DNA of 64,000 nt from Puccinia triticina. Its lineage: Eukaryota > Basidiomycota > Pucciniomycetes > Pucciniales > Pucciniaceae. The notes beneath the pieces are model-generated. The model saw only the letters and a program-made list of their open reading frames with translations. It was not told the origin of the DNA and made no database searches. Position numbers and translations under genes: made by a program. The DNA is taken from the NCBI RefSeq assembly GCF_026914185.1, contig NC_070566.1:2294001-2358000 (forward strand), in the 5' to 3' direction. Below are positions 46,501-56,313 of this stretch, in pieces (position 1 is the stretch's first letter; each line of letters starts with the position of its first letter).

Positions 46501-46770
46501 GGAGGTGAAGTGCTTGTTGATGATCGAGACGGAGTCGAATGGTTCTGGGGATGCCAGCCGTTGTTCTTCCTGGACGATCGCGGGTGGCTGCTGCGGTCTG
46601 TTCTGGTTCTGATTCTGGTTTTTGCTGTTGATGTTGTTGTTGTTGTTGTTGGGCAGGAGTGAGTGTAGTCTGTGTTTGAGCTGGAGGCGTTTGCTTGCAG
46701 TCGCCGGGGGTGGTGGTTCCATGCTGGCTTGCCCCCGCCGACCACTCTCCGCCGGCCAGCGAGGTGACAT
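43597..46770 (-). CDS. BAR-PH-ArfGAP protein (ACAP/Csx2-like), 6 exons
   Basis: Predicted GTPase-activating protein for ARF, acting on membranes in vesicle traffic. Exons: 46770-46261, 46199-45981, 45910-44811, 44779-43941, 43854-43758, 43684-43597; total 2853 nt, 950 aa, all junctions GT-AG and in phase. The start could instead be the ATG at 46722 (934 aa). Order: Asn/Gln-rich N-terminus; BAR-type helices from ~residue 75 to ~350 ([37 protein letters not shown]); PH domain in the last ~130 residues of exon 3 ([31 protein letters not shown]); a long acidic Glu/Asp run; the ArfGAP zinc finger CAEC-x16-CIHC followed by [19 protein letters not shown] with the catalytic Arg. The C-terminus is short, without ankyrin repeats. 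Diverges from SDHAF3 129 bp away. Confidence 0.92.
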
Positions 46771-46899
46771 CACTCCACCTGTCACGGCACATGTCACTGC
46801 TACTGCAGCACCCCCACCCCTGTCACAGCACCTGTCACAGCTCATCCACCCGCACCCCACCAACACCACCACCACCACCACCCACACTAGCCACCCACC
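46771..46899. promoter_or_regulatory. Shared divergent promoter region, ArfGAP / SDHAF3
   Basis: The two start codons point away from each other with only 129 bp between them (177 bp if ArfGAP starts at 46722). The segment contains ACC/CACCAC runs and repeated GTCAC/GTGAC words. Both genes must draw basal promoter elements from here; which sites are bound is not visible. Confidence 0.6.
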
Positions 46900-47481
46900 A
46901 TGGCCAACTCGGCCAGACGATGGGCATCCTCAATCACCCTCACCCCAAGCTCACACTCATCCATCTCACTCCTCCCGCCACTCGTGCTCTACCGCAGACT
47001 ACTCCGCATACACAGGAGCCTGCCCATCGAAATGCGCTCCCTGGGCGACGTCTATGTCAAAGTAAGCCATCTCACAACAGCAACACTCCAAGCGAAACCA
47101 TCCACTCAATCAGCACACACACACACACACACAGGACGAATTCAGGAGATGTAGGGCCATCGAGAATCCAATACAGATCATCGGATTCCTCAGCCAGTGG
47201 AAGGCATACCTCGACAACCTGCAAAACCAGAACGGAGAAATGGGGAAGAAACTACCAGAAGACCTGCTAGAAAAAGTCAGGCTTCCCAGCTTATCATCCC
47301 GCATTCCATCAGACCTGACCATATTCCATATGCTTGTAACAAACAGCTCTCGCCCGAACAAGTTGGCCAACTATTCGAACTACTCAAAGCCACAAAGGAG
47401 ATCTGGGTCGATGTCGATCAACCCGAACCCGACCATCACACTTCAAACATTGTTGGATTTCCCGCGCGGAATATCCGGTAG
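46900..47481 (+). CDS. Succinate dehydrogenase assembly factor 3 (ACN9/SDHAF3 family)
   Basis: Mitochondrial matrix LYR-family factor that helps mature the iron-sulfur subunit of succinate dehydrogenase (family knowledge). Exons 46900-47061, 47135-47275, 47347-47481; introns 73 and 71 bp; 438 nt, 145 aa. The LYR motif is in [14 protein letters not shown] (about residues 29-42), followed by the typical [17 protein letters not shown] and [12 protein letters not shown]. The C-terminus ends [19 protein letters not shown] then an acidic tail. The N-terminal Arg/Ser-rich stretch fits a mitochondrial targeting sequence. A (CA)n run directly precedes the first acceptor. Length fits the family. Confidence 0.93.
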
Positions 47482-48478
47482 CGGTCGCGTGATATCCGGT
47501 AAATACCCGGAATATCTGGTCGGATTCTCGGATTGGGCTCCCCACTCTCACGCCCATCGGGCCCTGTCTCGCACACATCTCAGATCATGGATGCAAAGCT
47601 GCCAACTCTATTGCATCCATCGGGCCCTGTCTCGCCCGCATCTCAGATTGTGAAACTACCATAAAACCCCTAGCTTAACTAAGCCTCTCAAACAGAGGGT
47701 CCGGGGGACCCCGCCCAGAGGGCTCTCCGTAGGAGAGGCTTATGCATAATGTCTGAAAGCTGGCAGACAAGGGAAGGATTTTCAACCCTAAAAACACAAA
47801 AACAGAATTTAAAAATCAACAACACATGCACAGAGAAATCTGAGTAGACAGTTCTCTCAGCAGTACTGACGCCCACCCTTGCCCAAGTTTTTGAGGCATA
47901 AACTCCAAAACTGATTGAAGGAACCTGTTTTGAAGGTCAAAGGAATCCTGAAGGATATTCCATTGCTCTGAAGACCCAATTTTGGATATTCTGATAATAT
48001 GCACAATTGAATATCCTATCTGCAACAATTGAGTGGCTACAGGTGTAGGATCTGCACATATCTGCAGGCTTGTGAATCCAATATCCACAAGGCATGATGG
48101 TTGTAATTCCTTGGTTTACATTTCTTTGTGTTTTTGTATTTTTAAAAGATTAGTACAAGGAAAACGGTTGGGATTGAGGAGATGAGACCAGCCCCATTTG
48201 AAAGCTGAGATTCTGAAGTATACTTTGGCTCTGGGACAGGTCCGCAGGAGCTGAGGGGGAGGCTGGGTGATGCTAAGCATTTTTCCTCCAGCCATTCATG
48301 ATTTCTTTCTCAGCCAAATTTTTGACTTTGTGCACAAGTCCCTCCCTGCAGGAGGGGCCGCTTTGCCAGGGGGGACTTGTGTCAAGTTAGATAAAACCCC
48401 CAGTTGTACGTGTGACTTGCACCCAGACAACATGAAAATAAATGAAATAACAACAGGCCATGAACGGGTTAAGGGGCT
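47482..48478. other. Intergenic, no gene seen
   Basis: Starts with ATCCGG-rich sequence that overlaps the end of SDHAF3 and looks repeat-derived. A two-copy 62-bp-period repeat (ATCGGGCCCTGTCTCGC) lies at 47554-47648. The rest shows no coding signal. Confidence 0.35.
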
Positions 48479-48753
48479 TCTTTTTTTTTTTTTTAAGTGC
48501 AGATTTGATTTAACATTGCGCACTATGCATATTCAACTAGCTTACAAATTTAACTACGTAGCAGAACCACACAGCCTTACAATTGAAAATAGAGGGGAGA
48601 ACTTTAACGGGCTTTCTGGGAGTTTGCTTTTGAGAGTTTTTTTTTTGCTATTTATTTATTTAGAAGAGAAGAAAGAAAAAGGAGGAAAAAGATGGTTGAA
48701 AAAGGGAAGAACCCGTGGGGAGAAGTTGGGTCCAAAGAGCTGGAAGGGGGATC

Positions 48754-49755
48754 TCAAAGGGTATCCCCGAATTTGCTTTCCCGTTGGAATTGAGGGAGTC
48801 TGGCCAAGAGTTCAATGAAGGATTTTGTGGCCAGGAAGGCCAAGGGGTTGTGGAGGAGAGTTCTGGACGTGACTGTGGTGATCCTCTTGTTGCGGAGGAT
48901 CGTCCTGGCTACTGCCCTAGCCCCGGTGTACCTGGAACAAGAGACAAGGTAGTGATCCACTGTTTTGGGGACCCCACACTCCAAGCAAATCAGGTATGGA
49001 GCTTGACTGCACTTGAATTGGAAAGCATTCAAATGGACGTGCCCTGAGCGAAGTTGATGGAATGCCGCCTGGACAAGAAAGGTCATTTGCGGGGACCCTT
49101 TCCATAGTTTCTCCTTCCGGAGCAAATTGGTCTTCTCGGCTGACACGCTGCCCCTGATTGACCCGTCAAGGAGGGAAGCTCCTCTGGCCTCCGCCGCTTT
49201 TCTGTTGGCCAGCTCTTTGCCCTTGATCCCAATGTGGCCCGGGCACCATTGGACCATAATCTGTGTTGAGATCGGGATAGAGTCAGCTGTATCTTGGATT
49301 TGAGAAAGAATGTATTGGCCTGATTTTGGAGCCCTTGGGTTCCTCAACCTGTCAATGGCCGCTTGGCTGTCCGTCAAGATGATTATTCGGGCCCCGGTTA
49401 CCGGGAGCTTTGCCGTGCTGCCTATCTCCAGTTCAAGCCGGATGCCTACCAATTTCCACTTGAAGTTGGAGGCCGTGCCCGGCGGACCTAAGAATGCAAG
49501 TTCAGACAGACTTCCATCTATGGAGACCACCACTGCTCCTAGCCCTTCCTCTGGGTGAGCAGAGCCGTCAGTGAAGATAACCAGGTCAGAAGCGGGGTTT
49601 ATTGTTTCAAGGAACGATACCACTGATTGTTTTGCCTCCTGCTTTCTGGCCCTGTCAACAACGAGCTCCATATGTCTTTTGGGTCGCCATGGGGGCCTGC
49701 TAACGTTGACAAAATTCACCACCTTGAGCCATTTGACGTTCCGCTGCGGGGCCAA
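48754..49755 (-). CDS. LINE RNase H and C-terminal region
   Basis: Open 333-codon frame. RNase H motifs: LVIFTDGSAHPEEGLGAVVV, LEIGSTAKLPVTGARIIILTDSQAAI, MVQWCPGHIGIKGKELA. A Cys-rich element follows (CLECGVPKTVDHYLVSC), typical of fungal and insect LINE C-termini. Catalytic Asp and Glu residues appear present. Ends at 48754. Confidence 0.88.
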   Translation of the reverse strand: MAPQRNVKWLKVVNFVNVSRPPWRPKRHMELVVDRARKQEAKQSVVSFLETINPASDLVIFTDGSAHPEEGLGAVVVSIDGSLSELAFLGPPGTASNFKWKLVGIRLELEIGSTAKLPVTGARIIILTDSQAAIDRLRNPRAPKSGQYILSQIQDTADSIPISTQIMVQWCPGHIGIKGKELANRKAAEARGASLLDGSIRGSVSAEKTNLLRKEKLWKGSPQMTFLVQAAFHQLRSGHVHLNAFQFKCSQAPYLICLECGVPKTVDHYLVSCSRYTGARAVARTILRNKRITTVTSRTLLHNPLAFLATKSFIELLARLPQFQRESKFGDTL

Positions 49756-50607
49756 TTCCTGGTTATTAAAGAGGAAAGGGGACTAGCCGCTTTTGAATGT
49801 GTGAAGATCATGAATTGTGCCTTCCGGATATTGAAGATAGCCCCATGGCTCCTGCCCCACGAGAGTAACTCCTCCCCTATCTGATTCAATTGCGCCCTGG
49901 CCTCTTCTACGGTCCTTCCCGCCGAGAGGTGAACAACATCATTGATGAAGCCTAAAGACACCTCATCCCTATCAAAGTCAAATTGCCTCAGCAACAGATC
50001 GGAGTTGTAGATGATGTACAGGATGACTGATAAGGGTGAGCCCTGCGGGAGCCCCTTATCAACTTCAAACTCAGCTGATTCGTAATCCGCGAGGGGAAGT
50101 CTTGTGTGTCAACCTTCCATGAAACGGCCTATGATCTTCCACAAATAGGTGGGGCATCCCTTCCGACGGAGGGAATGAACCAGGCGGTAGGGGTTGACCA
50201 ACAGGTAGGCCGACTTCACATCTAAGAACAGAGCCGTGAATGTCTTGCCCTCCCTCCATTTCCGCTTTACCCACATAGTTAGTGCCAGCAGAGCGTCTTT
50301 GCACCCTTTACCTTGGCGTCCTCCTGAGTGTCTGTCAGGGATGATTTTCTGCGATTCTGCCCAGAAAGTAAGTTGGTCAGCAATGGTTGACTCAAAGACT
50401 TTGCTGATTGTGTTGAGCAGGGCTATTGGCCGGTACGTCCCTGGGTTGGTGTAATCCAGTTTTGCAAACTTCCTGATAATGACTGTGGTGGCGATGCGCT
50501 AGGCAGCAAGAAACCAGTCCTCGCATATGCATCTGTTGAAAAGGGTAGCAAGAGTGTCAGCCAGCTCTGCCGCACATATGGAGAGGATTTCATTGGGAAT
50601 GTGATGA
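49716..50607 (-). pseudogene. LINE reverse transcriptase core, degenerate
   Basis: Reading across breaks gives the LINE RT blocks: IPNEILSICAAELADTL, TYRPIALLNTISKVFE, ALFLDVKSAYLLVNP, KGLPQGSPLSVILY, and the active site LGFINDVVHLSAG. The usual F-x-DD is F-I-N-D, so the first catalytic Asp is lost. Stops interrupt it near 50500 (TAG) and 50112 (TGA), both where Trp is expected. Confidence 0.85.
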
Positions 50608-51333
50608 TCACTCAGGCACTGATGCCTTCTTCTTTGTCAGTATACTTAGCACTTTATTTACCTCCTCGCAGGTGACAAAGGGGTATACCACAAAAGAAGA
50701 GGCATCCACCGGGGGAACATCTGACAATTTGCAGCCACTCGATACCACTGATGTGCCTGCAAAAAGGAGCTCAGCCTGCTCCTTCTTGCTCAAGGTGAAG
50801 GTGCTATCCCGCCGTCTCAGCGGAAGGATGTCCCCGCTGCTTCTGGGTTTGGTGAACTGGAGGGCCTGAAAGACTGTCGTTGTGTTGGTTGAAGCCAGGA
50901 AATCCTGCCAGTGTTGCTGCTTGAGTCGGTGAACTTCCTCCCAAAACCTGCCATTCCAGTAGCTATATTGGTCAGCGGTAGTTGGCGAGGGGGACATCAC
51001 TAGGAGACGTTGACACTTGTTCCTTGCTTTCACAAGGGGACCCAAGATATCCTTGTCCCACCAATTCTTGACTTTTCCTGGATTAACGTGGATCTTCTTT
51101 CCCTGGCCCTGCCAAGCACCAAGAATGCATGAAGTGAGTCGTTCTTCCACTGAGTCCACAGCCAGCCGTGATGATTCAAGACTTAGCTGGTTGAGCTTGC
51201 ATTCCAGCACCCTCCTCAGTTTGTCTTGGTCCAACTCCGCCGGCCGAGGGGCCACCATGTGGTATACCGGCTTCGGGGGGGAAAGCCTGAGAGTCGTAAC
51301 AAGTTTCTGATGGTCAGAGCCGTGGTTATCCAA
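50608..51333 (-). pseudogene. LINE ORF2 part between endonuclease and RT
   Basis: 241-codon frame beginning LDNHGSDHQKLV, the conserved end of the LINE endonuclease (SDHxP-like), then linker sequence up to VNKVLSILTKKKASVPE at the RT start, where a stop and frameshift occur. Confidence 0.8.
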
Positions 51334-51371
51334 ACAAGTATTTGTCCTGTGGATCAGCTGGGAAGCGAGGA

Positions 51372-51893
51372 TGTTGAATTTCAGTCTTGTTCCTCCTCAT
51401 CCCCAAAATCCCTACACTATTTCCTCACACCATTCCATCCTTTTTTATCCTCCTCTATGGGCTTGTTTTCAGATCAAAGTTATCCAACACTTATGTTGCC
51501 CCCTTTCTATGTGGTCTGTCTTTTATTCATGGTCATGCTTCTTTCTTACTGATCTTGTAGACTTTGATCCCTGCTCAGATTAGACTGTCAGCTTTCCTTG
51601 TTTACTGCTTATCCTCTAGATTGCGCGCATCTCTGATGGGGATATCAATGTACCTTTTGACATGTTACACTGAGTTGAGAAGTTTCAAATTCATTATTAT
51701 TCTCAAACCACAAGTTGATGCCATGTACATAGTCTATTTAACCATAGCCTAGTCCGAAGCAATCAACCCATCGGTTCTCTCCCTCTTTTTCCGCCCTTGA
51801 GCCGATCCAGTGAGAAAACCCTCCTCTCACTGTCCAGCATATTCTTGCCGCATCTCCGCCCCCTTTTTGGGCTCTCCGGTCGAAAACTTAACA
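51372..51893. repeat. Solo LTR inside the LINE
   Basis: 522 bp beginning TGTTGAATTTC and ending ACTTAACA. Flanked by GAGGA (51367-51371) and GAAGA (51894-51898), a 5-bp duplication with one mismatch. Removing it and one flank joins the LINE endonuclease frame exactly (WANLF to ASQLIHRT). The parent LTR element is not in the window as far as I can see. Confidence 0.78.
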
Positions 51894-52619
51894 GAAGAGG
51901 TTCGCCCAAGTCAGGTCAATTGTTGTCCTGGCGCCCCGGTTGGAAACAAAAGTGGGAGAATCCCTTTGAGAGACCAATCTGAACCCGCACCTTCCACACA
52001 ACAAGACAAAGGACTTGGCGTCCTTGTGGACATGGAAGTAGCCCGGCGGGTTCCAGGAACGGTGATGCAGATTTGAGTCCATCCCAATGAGTGTTGCCAT
52101 CTTGCTATTGTTGACTGTATCTAGCCACCCTTGTACCTGATCCAGACCTGTTGTGGTACCTGGTGGGTTGTAAACATTTAGGGCCCGTAGATGGGTCCCG
52201 GTCAGTAGTGTCAAATCCAAACCAATAAAAAACTTACCGCTGCCTCCCAGAACTTTAATATTCTGGGATGCGAGTGATTTGCAGACGTAGGAGACCACCC
52301 GGTGCTTGTCCTTGAGGTCCTTTGGCTGGCGCTCGGGGCTGTAGAAATTCCACCGTGCCTCACGGTCAGGGGGAAGACATGTCAGCGGCTTTATCCAAGG
52401 CTCCTGAATGAGAAGGGAAATTACTGAGTCCGGCTCAGTGTTAAGGATACTATACGTGGTTGCTCGGCTGTTGTGAGAGTTCAACTGCACAATAAAGGAG
52501 GGCACAAAGCCTTCATTGCTACAAAGGGAAGAATGGTTATCTACAACAGAATTACTAGGAACATTAGGGGTTAGTATAGGGCCTAAATTATTCATGATGT
52601 AAGTTATTTTTAGAGACAA
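51894..52619 (-). CDS. LINE AP-type endonuclease
   Basis: Frame with endonuclease/exonuclease/phosphatase features: SLLIQEPWIKP (metal-binding Glu), LRALNVYNPPG, ATLIGMDSNLHHRSWNPPG (the D-x-N pair), and ARTTIDLTWAN. It continues in frame across the solo LTR to GSDHQ. Target-site nicking is the family role. Confidence 0.85.
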
Positions 52620-53178
52620 GCCATGCCCGTTTCACCTCACACACCTTGTCAAAAGGCGTGTGGGTTTCCCAAATTTCCTTGCCCTTTCCCGTGTCCCTAC
52701 AAATGACACATTGCTTCCCCGTTTGGTAAGCCATGTCCGGACAATCCCTTGTCTTGTGCTTCCCGCCGCATTTGCCGCACTTGGGATCCACTCGGCACCA
52801 TTTTACAAAATGGCCCATCTGCAGGCACTTGAAGCACTGCGGCGGGAGCTTCTTGAAGCGTTCAAACCGGTGGAAACAACCATTCAAAAACATGCCCTGC
52901 TGCTTGACCAAGAGATCAGCTATTGCGGGTTCCGTAAGAGCTATGACAACCGTACCAGCCTGACAGGGGTCCATGGGATCCCTGAATCCTCCCAACCAGC
53001 ACATCTTGAAAATTTTGTTTGAGAGGAAGTTGTTTTCCGACACAATGACAATCTTGCTGGCAGCCACATCAACATTGAATGCCCGGGGGATTCCATGAGC
53101 TAGGACGGAGTAGGTGCTTGGTGATGCCTCCAAGTCGTGCTTTGGCACACTCCTATTACGGAGTGTGCTTTGGCACAC
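52588..53178 (-). CDS. LINE ORF1 (gag-like), N-terminally truncated
   Basis: About 196 codons. C-terminal CCHC knuckles: CFKCLQMGHFVKWC and CGKCGGKHKTRDC, plus a third Cys pair (CVICRDTGKGKEIWETH). The first ~14 codons lie in the 28-bp array, so the natural N-terminus is missing. It overlaps the start of ORF2 by about 30 nt. Confidence 0.82.
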   Translation of the reverse strand: MCQSTLRNRSVPKHDLEASPSTYSVLAHGIPRAFNVDVAASKIVIVSENNFLSNKIFKMCWLGGFRDPMDPCQAGTVVIALTEPAIADLLVKQQGMFLNGCFHRFERFKKLPPQCFKCLQMGHFVKWCRVDPKCGKCGGKHKTRDCPDMAYQTGKQCVICRDTGKGKEIWETHTPFDKVCEVKRAWLVSKNNLHHE

Positions 53179-54209
53179 TCCTATTACGGAGTGTGCTTTG
53201 GCACACTCCTATTACGGAGTGTGCTTTGGCACACTCCTATTACGGAGTGTGCTTTGGCACACTCCTATTACGGAGTGTGCTTTGGCACACTCCTATTACG
53301 GAGTGTGCTTTGGCACACTCCTATTACGGAGTGTGCTTTGGCACACTCCTATTACGGAGTGTGCTTTGGCACACTCCTATTACGGAGTGTGCTTTGGCAC
53401 ACTCCTATTACGGAGTGTGCTTTGGCACACTCCTATTACGGAGTGTGCTTTGGCACACTCCTATTACGGAGTGTGCTTTGGCACACTCCTATTACGGAGT
53501 GTGCTTTGGCACACTCCTATTACGGAGTGTGCTTTGGCACACTCCTATTACGGAGTGTGCTTTGGCACACTCCTATTACGGAGTGTGCTTTGGCACACTC
53601 CTATTACGGAGTGTGCTTTGGCACACTCCTATTACGGAGTGTGCTTTGGCACACTCCTATTACGGAGTGTGCTTTGGCACACTCCTATTACGGAGTGTGC
53701 TTTGGCACACTCCTATTACGGAGTGTGCTTTGGCACACTCCTATTACGGAGTGTGCTTTGGCACACTCCTATTACGGAGTGTGCTTTGGCACACTCCTAT
53801 TACGGAGTGTGCTTTGGCACACTCCTATTACGGAGTGTGCTTTGGCACACTCCTATTACGGAGTGTGCTTTGGCACACTCCTATTACGGAGTGTGCTTTG
53901 GCACACTCCTATTACGGAGTGTGCTTTGGCACACTCCTATTACGGAGTGTGCTTTGGCACACTCCTATTACGGAGTGTGCTTTGGCACACTCCTATTACG
54001 GAGTGTGCTTTGGCACACTCCTATTACGGAGTGTGCTTTGGCACACTCCTATTACGGAGTGTGCTTTGGCACACTCCTATTACGGAGTGTGCTTTGGCAC
54101 ACTCCTATTACGGAGTGTGCTTTGGCACACTCCTATTACGGAGTGTGCTTTGGCACACTCCTATTACGGAGTGTGCTTTGGCACACTCCTATAATGGAGT
54201 GTGCTTTGG
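53138..54209. repeat. 38-copy tandem array of a 28-bp hairpin unit
   Basis: Unit = stem GCACACTCC, loop TATTAC, stem GGAGTGTGC, spacer TTTG. Thirty-eight full units (53138-54201) plus a partial one. All look identical by eye except the last, whose loop reads TATAAT. Because 28 is not a multiple of three, the plus strand stays open in all three frames, giving misleading 370-420-codon ORFs with a 28-residue period. Lies at the truncated 5' end of the LINE. Confidence 0.95.
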
Positions 54210-56313
54210 GATACAGGGTATCCTGGGTTTCTTACTGGATATCCCAATCAGGATATCTGGTAGTGGATGAAGTGTCATCACCAAAAATCATAATCCAAAC
54301 ACGCCCCCTCTTGTACCACTTGAATCCTTTCTTATACTTTCCTTGTCATAAAATTCCACCATCTTGTTAATCATGTAATTTGATGTAATCTTCCAATCAT
54401 CTTAAGGAACTTGCTTGAAAACACCTCAACGGCTAATCATCATCATCATCAGAACAAAGACACCTCCTTGAGACAGAGAGACACTCCAGATACATGTACA
54501 TACATGTCAACCAATCACCCCGTGAGCAAAGAGGACTCTCTTGCTAAACAAATCCACCTAAACCAATCTTGTTTAAAAAACAAAAAATCAAAAGCATGAG
54601 CGTAGTGGCAGCTTTCTTTAGTGCTGAACTAGCCGCAAGGGACTTTAATAAGCTAGGGGAATCCCCAGCGAAAAGAAAAGTGCTGCAACACAGCGACGCG
54701 GTGGCCACTTTTTTGCAGCCAGCTGGGCGCGTATGAAAGGGCAGAGAGAACCAGCTGAATCCCAAGGCCTGCTGGCTTGAAGGAATCCCTACCCGTGTGT
54801 AGAAAGCCCAAAAACACCGGCCAGATTAGTGGTTTAACATTAAGCGGACCAAAAGGCACATCACAGAAAAAATGGCAGCATCTCCCCCAACTGTACAAAA
54901 AAACTACAGGTACAAAATGTCCTGGACCACTTGGCTCTTTAAGCAATTGGCGCCGAGCAAGAGCCAAGCGGTGACCTCCACTACTCCAAAAGCGGTGTCC
55001 TTTTATACCTTTCCCCCCAACCCCAACTGACCACTGACCACGACTTCTGCCTCTCTTTATTCCTTTTCCAAACCCATTATGTCTTGGCCACAATTGTGCG
55101 CTTTTTTTTTTGCATATTGTATCGCATTGCTTACAAGAATGCAAAGCTTATTGCGTGCTCCAAATCCGGGAAACTGAGACTGTTTCCCGGGATGGTATGC
55201 TAATCTTAACCACTACAGCTTTTCCAAATAACAAACCCAGCCCTACATATTGCCGGAATATCACCAATTCCAGGATACTGAGACCGTGTCCCGGGATAAG
55301 ATGTCTTCCCAGGCCCCGCCTATTTCCCGGAAAAGGACACTTGCCAATTCCAGGAGACTGAGACCGTGTCCCGGAATACGGGTGCCAATAATTGTACCAA
55401 GAGTGTGTTTGTCAATTCCGGGATACTGAACTGTGTCGGGGCATGCTATGTTTCCCTGGGCCTTGCCAACTTCTTGGAATAGGAAGTTTGCCATTTCTGG
55501 GAAACTGATACCGTGTCCTGTGGAAGGTGTATGTACTCCCCAACAGGACCTCTGTCTGCAACACCTTCTTATTGGATATTGGATCCCCTCTATAAAGTTT
55601 TGCTCCAGCGGCCAAGCCAAAACACATCAAATTTCTCTGTGGATAGAGATGTACTAGACCAAGCTCTTTGCCGTGTTTTGGAGTCCGGGGCTTGACACCA
55701 ATTTTTCTTGACTTCTTGTGGTAATAAAATGCAAACATTTAAAAAAAACTTTCAAAATTAATATCACAGAAATGGTCGCGGGGCGGCGCAGCCGCCCTTA
55801 ATCCTTGTTCATTACTGGAAGTGCAGCGGGAAGTGTTAAGTTCCGTGGAAACAAAGAAACACGTCCCCCCCCCAAGCGCCGGTGGCGTAACTGTTACAGA
55901 TACTGCCGCCGCAATACAATAGAGAAGTAAAGAACCTCATCTAGCCATAAGGCAAAACATACACAACCGGAAGTAGGAGTATTCCTGAAACCCATCCGCA
56001 TTGACCAAACCCTGACGAGCCACAACCGCTCTGGGAAGACCAAAGGAGTTACCGGCTCCAGCCGCTCCCTGGGCAAAGTCATCTGATAAATAGGAGAGAA
56101 CCTTTCCCCTCTTTCCCCATTGCTCACTCACCGGAGCAAACTCTTTCCTCCATAGTCTCCGCGCGCCATAGTAAGCGCTGTCAAGGAATTTGTCCCTTTT
56201 AATTTTTTTGCCATTTTTCTTGAAAATCTAAGACTAGATTCCTAAAATTCCTCTGATTCACGCTTCCTTCAAGATCTTGCGCAGCTCTTTTTCTTAAAGC
56301 ACCCACCCACACT
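54210..56313. other. Unassigned sequence upstream of the DIRS-like element
   Basis: No convincing gene. Frames at 54653-55144 and 55261-55738 are repeat-derived. Contains the degenerate ~75-bp repeat listed next and a GC hairpin at 55781-55795. The DIRS-like terminal repeat should lie towards the right end but I could not delimit it. Confidence 0.35.
55155..55530. repeat. Degenerate repeat, five copies
   Basis: Five related blocks near 55155, 55266, 55343, 55415 and 55493 share AATTCC-N-GGA-N-ACTGAGACC then GTGTCCCGGGAT with variation. The TTCCCGGGA core can pair with itself. Spacing is irregular (75-110 bp). Confidence 0.6.

Larger units (their letters stand above)
48479..53137 (-). mobile_element. 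Non-LTR (LINE) retrotransposon with RNase H, inactive
   Basis: Minus-strand order: gag-like ORF1 with CCHC knuckles, AP endonuclease, reverse transcriptase, RNase H, 3' UTR and a poly(A) tract (T-run at ~48480-48494). This layout fits Tad/I-type fungal LINEs. It carries a solo LTR (51372-51893), at least two Trp-to-stop changes in the RT region, a frameshift near 50600 and a mutated active site. The 5' end abuts the 28-bp hairpin array and ORF1 looks N-terminally truncated there. Confidence 0.88.

Noticed and set aside
46079..46792. Minus-strand 237-codon ORF rich in Thr/Pro/Arg
   Set aside because: Alternate frame of ArfGAP exons 1-2; the BAR frame has domain support and in-phase introns.
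50423..50611. Minus-strand 62-codon ORF in the LINE
   Set aside because: Alternate frame; the RT blocks lie in another frame interrupted by stops.
53138..54209. Possible CRISPR-like array
   Set aside because: Units are directly adjacent and identical with no variable spacers, and the DNA is eukaryotic.
53079..54370. Three overlapping plus-strand ORFs of 371-418 codons with repeated CFGTLLLRSVLWHTP-type peptides
   Set aside because: They are only the 28-bp tandem array read in its three frames; period 28 is not divisible by three, so all frames stay open.
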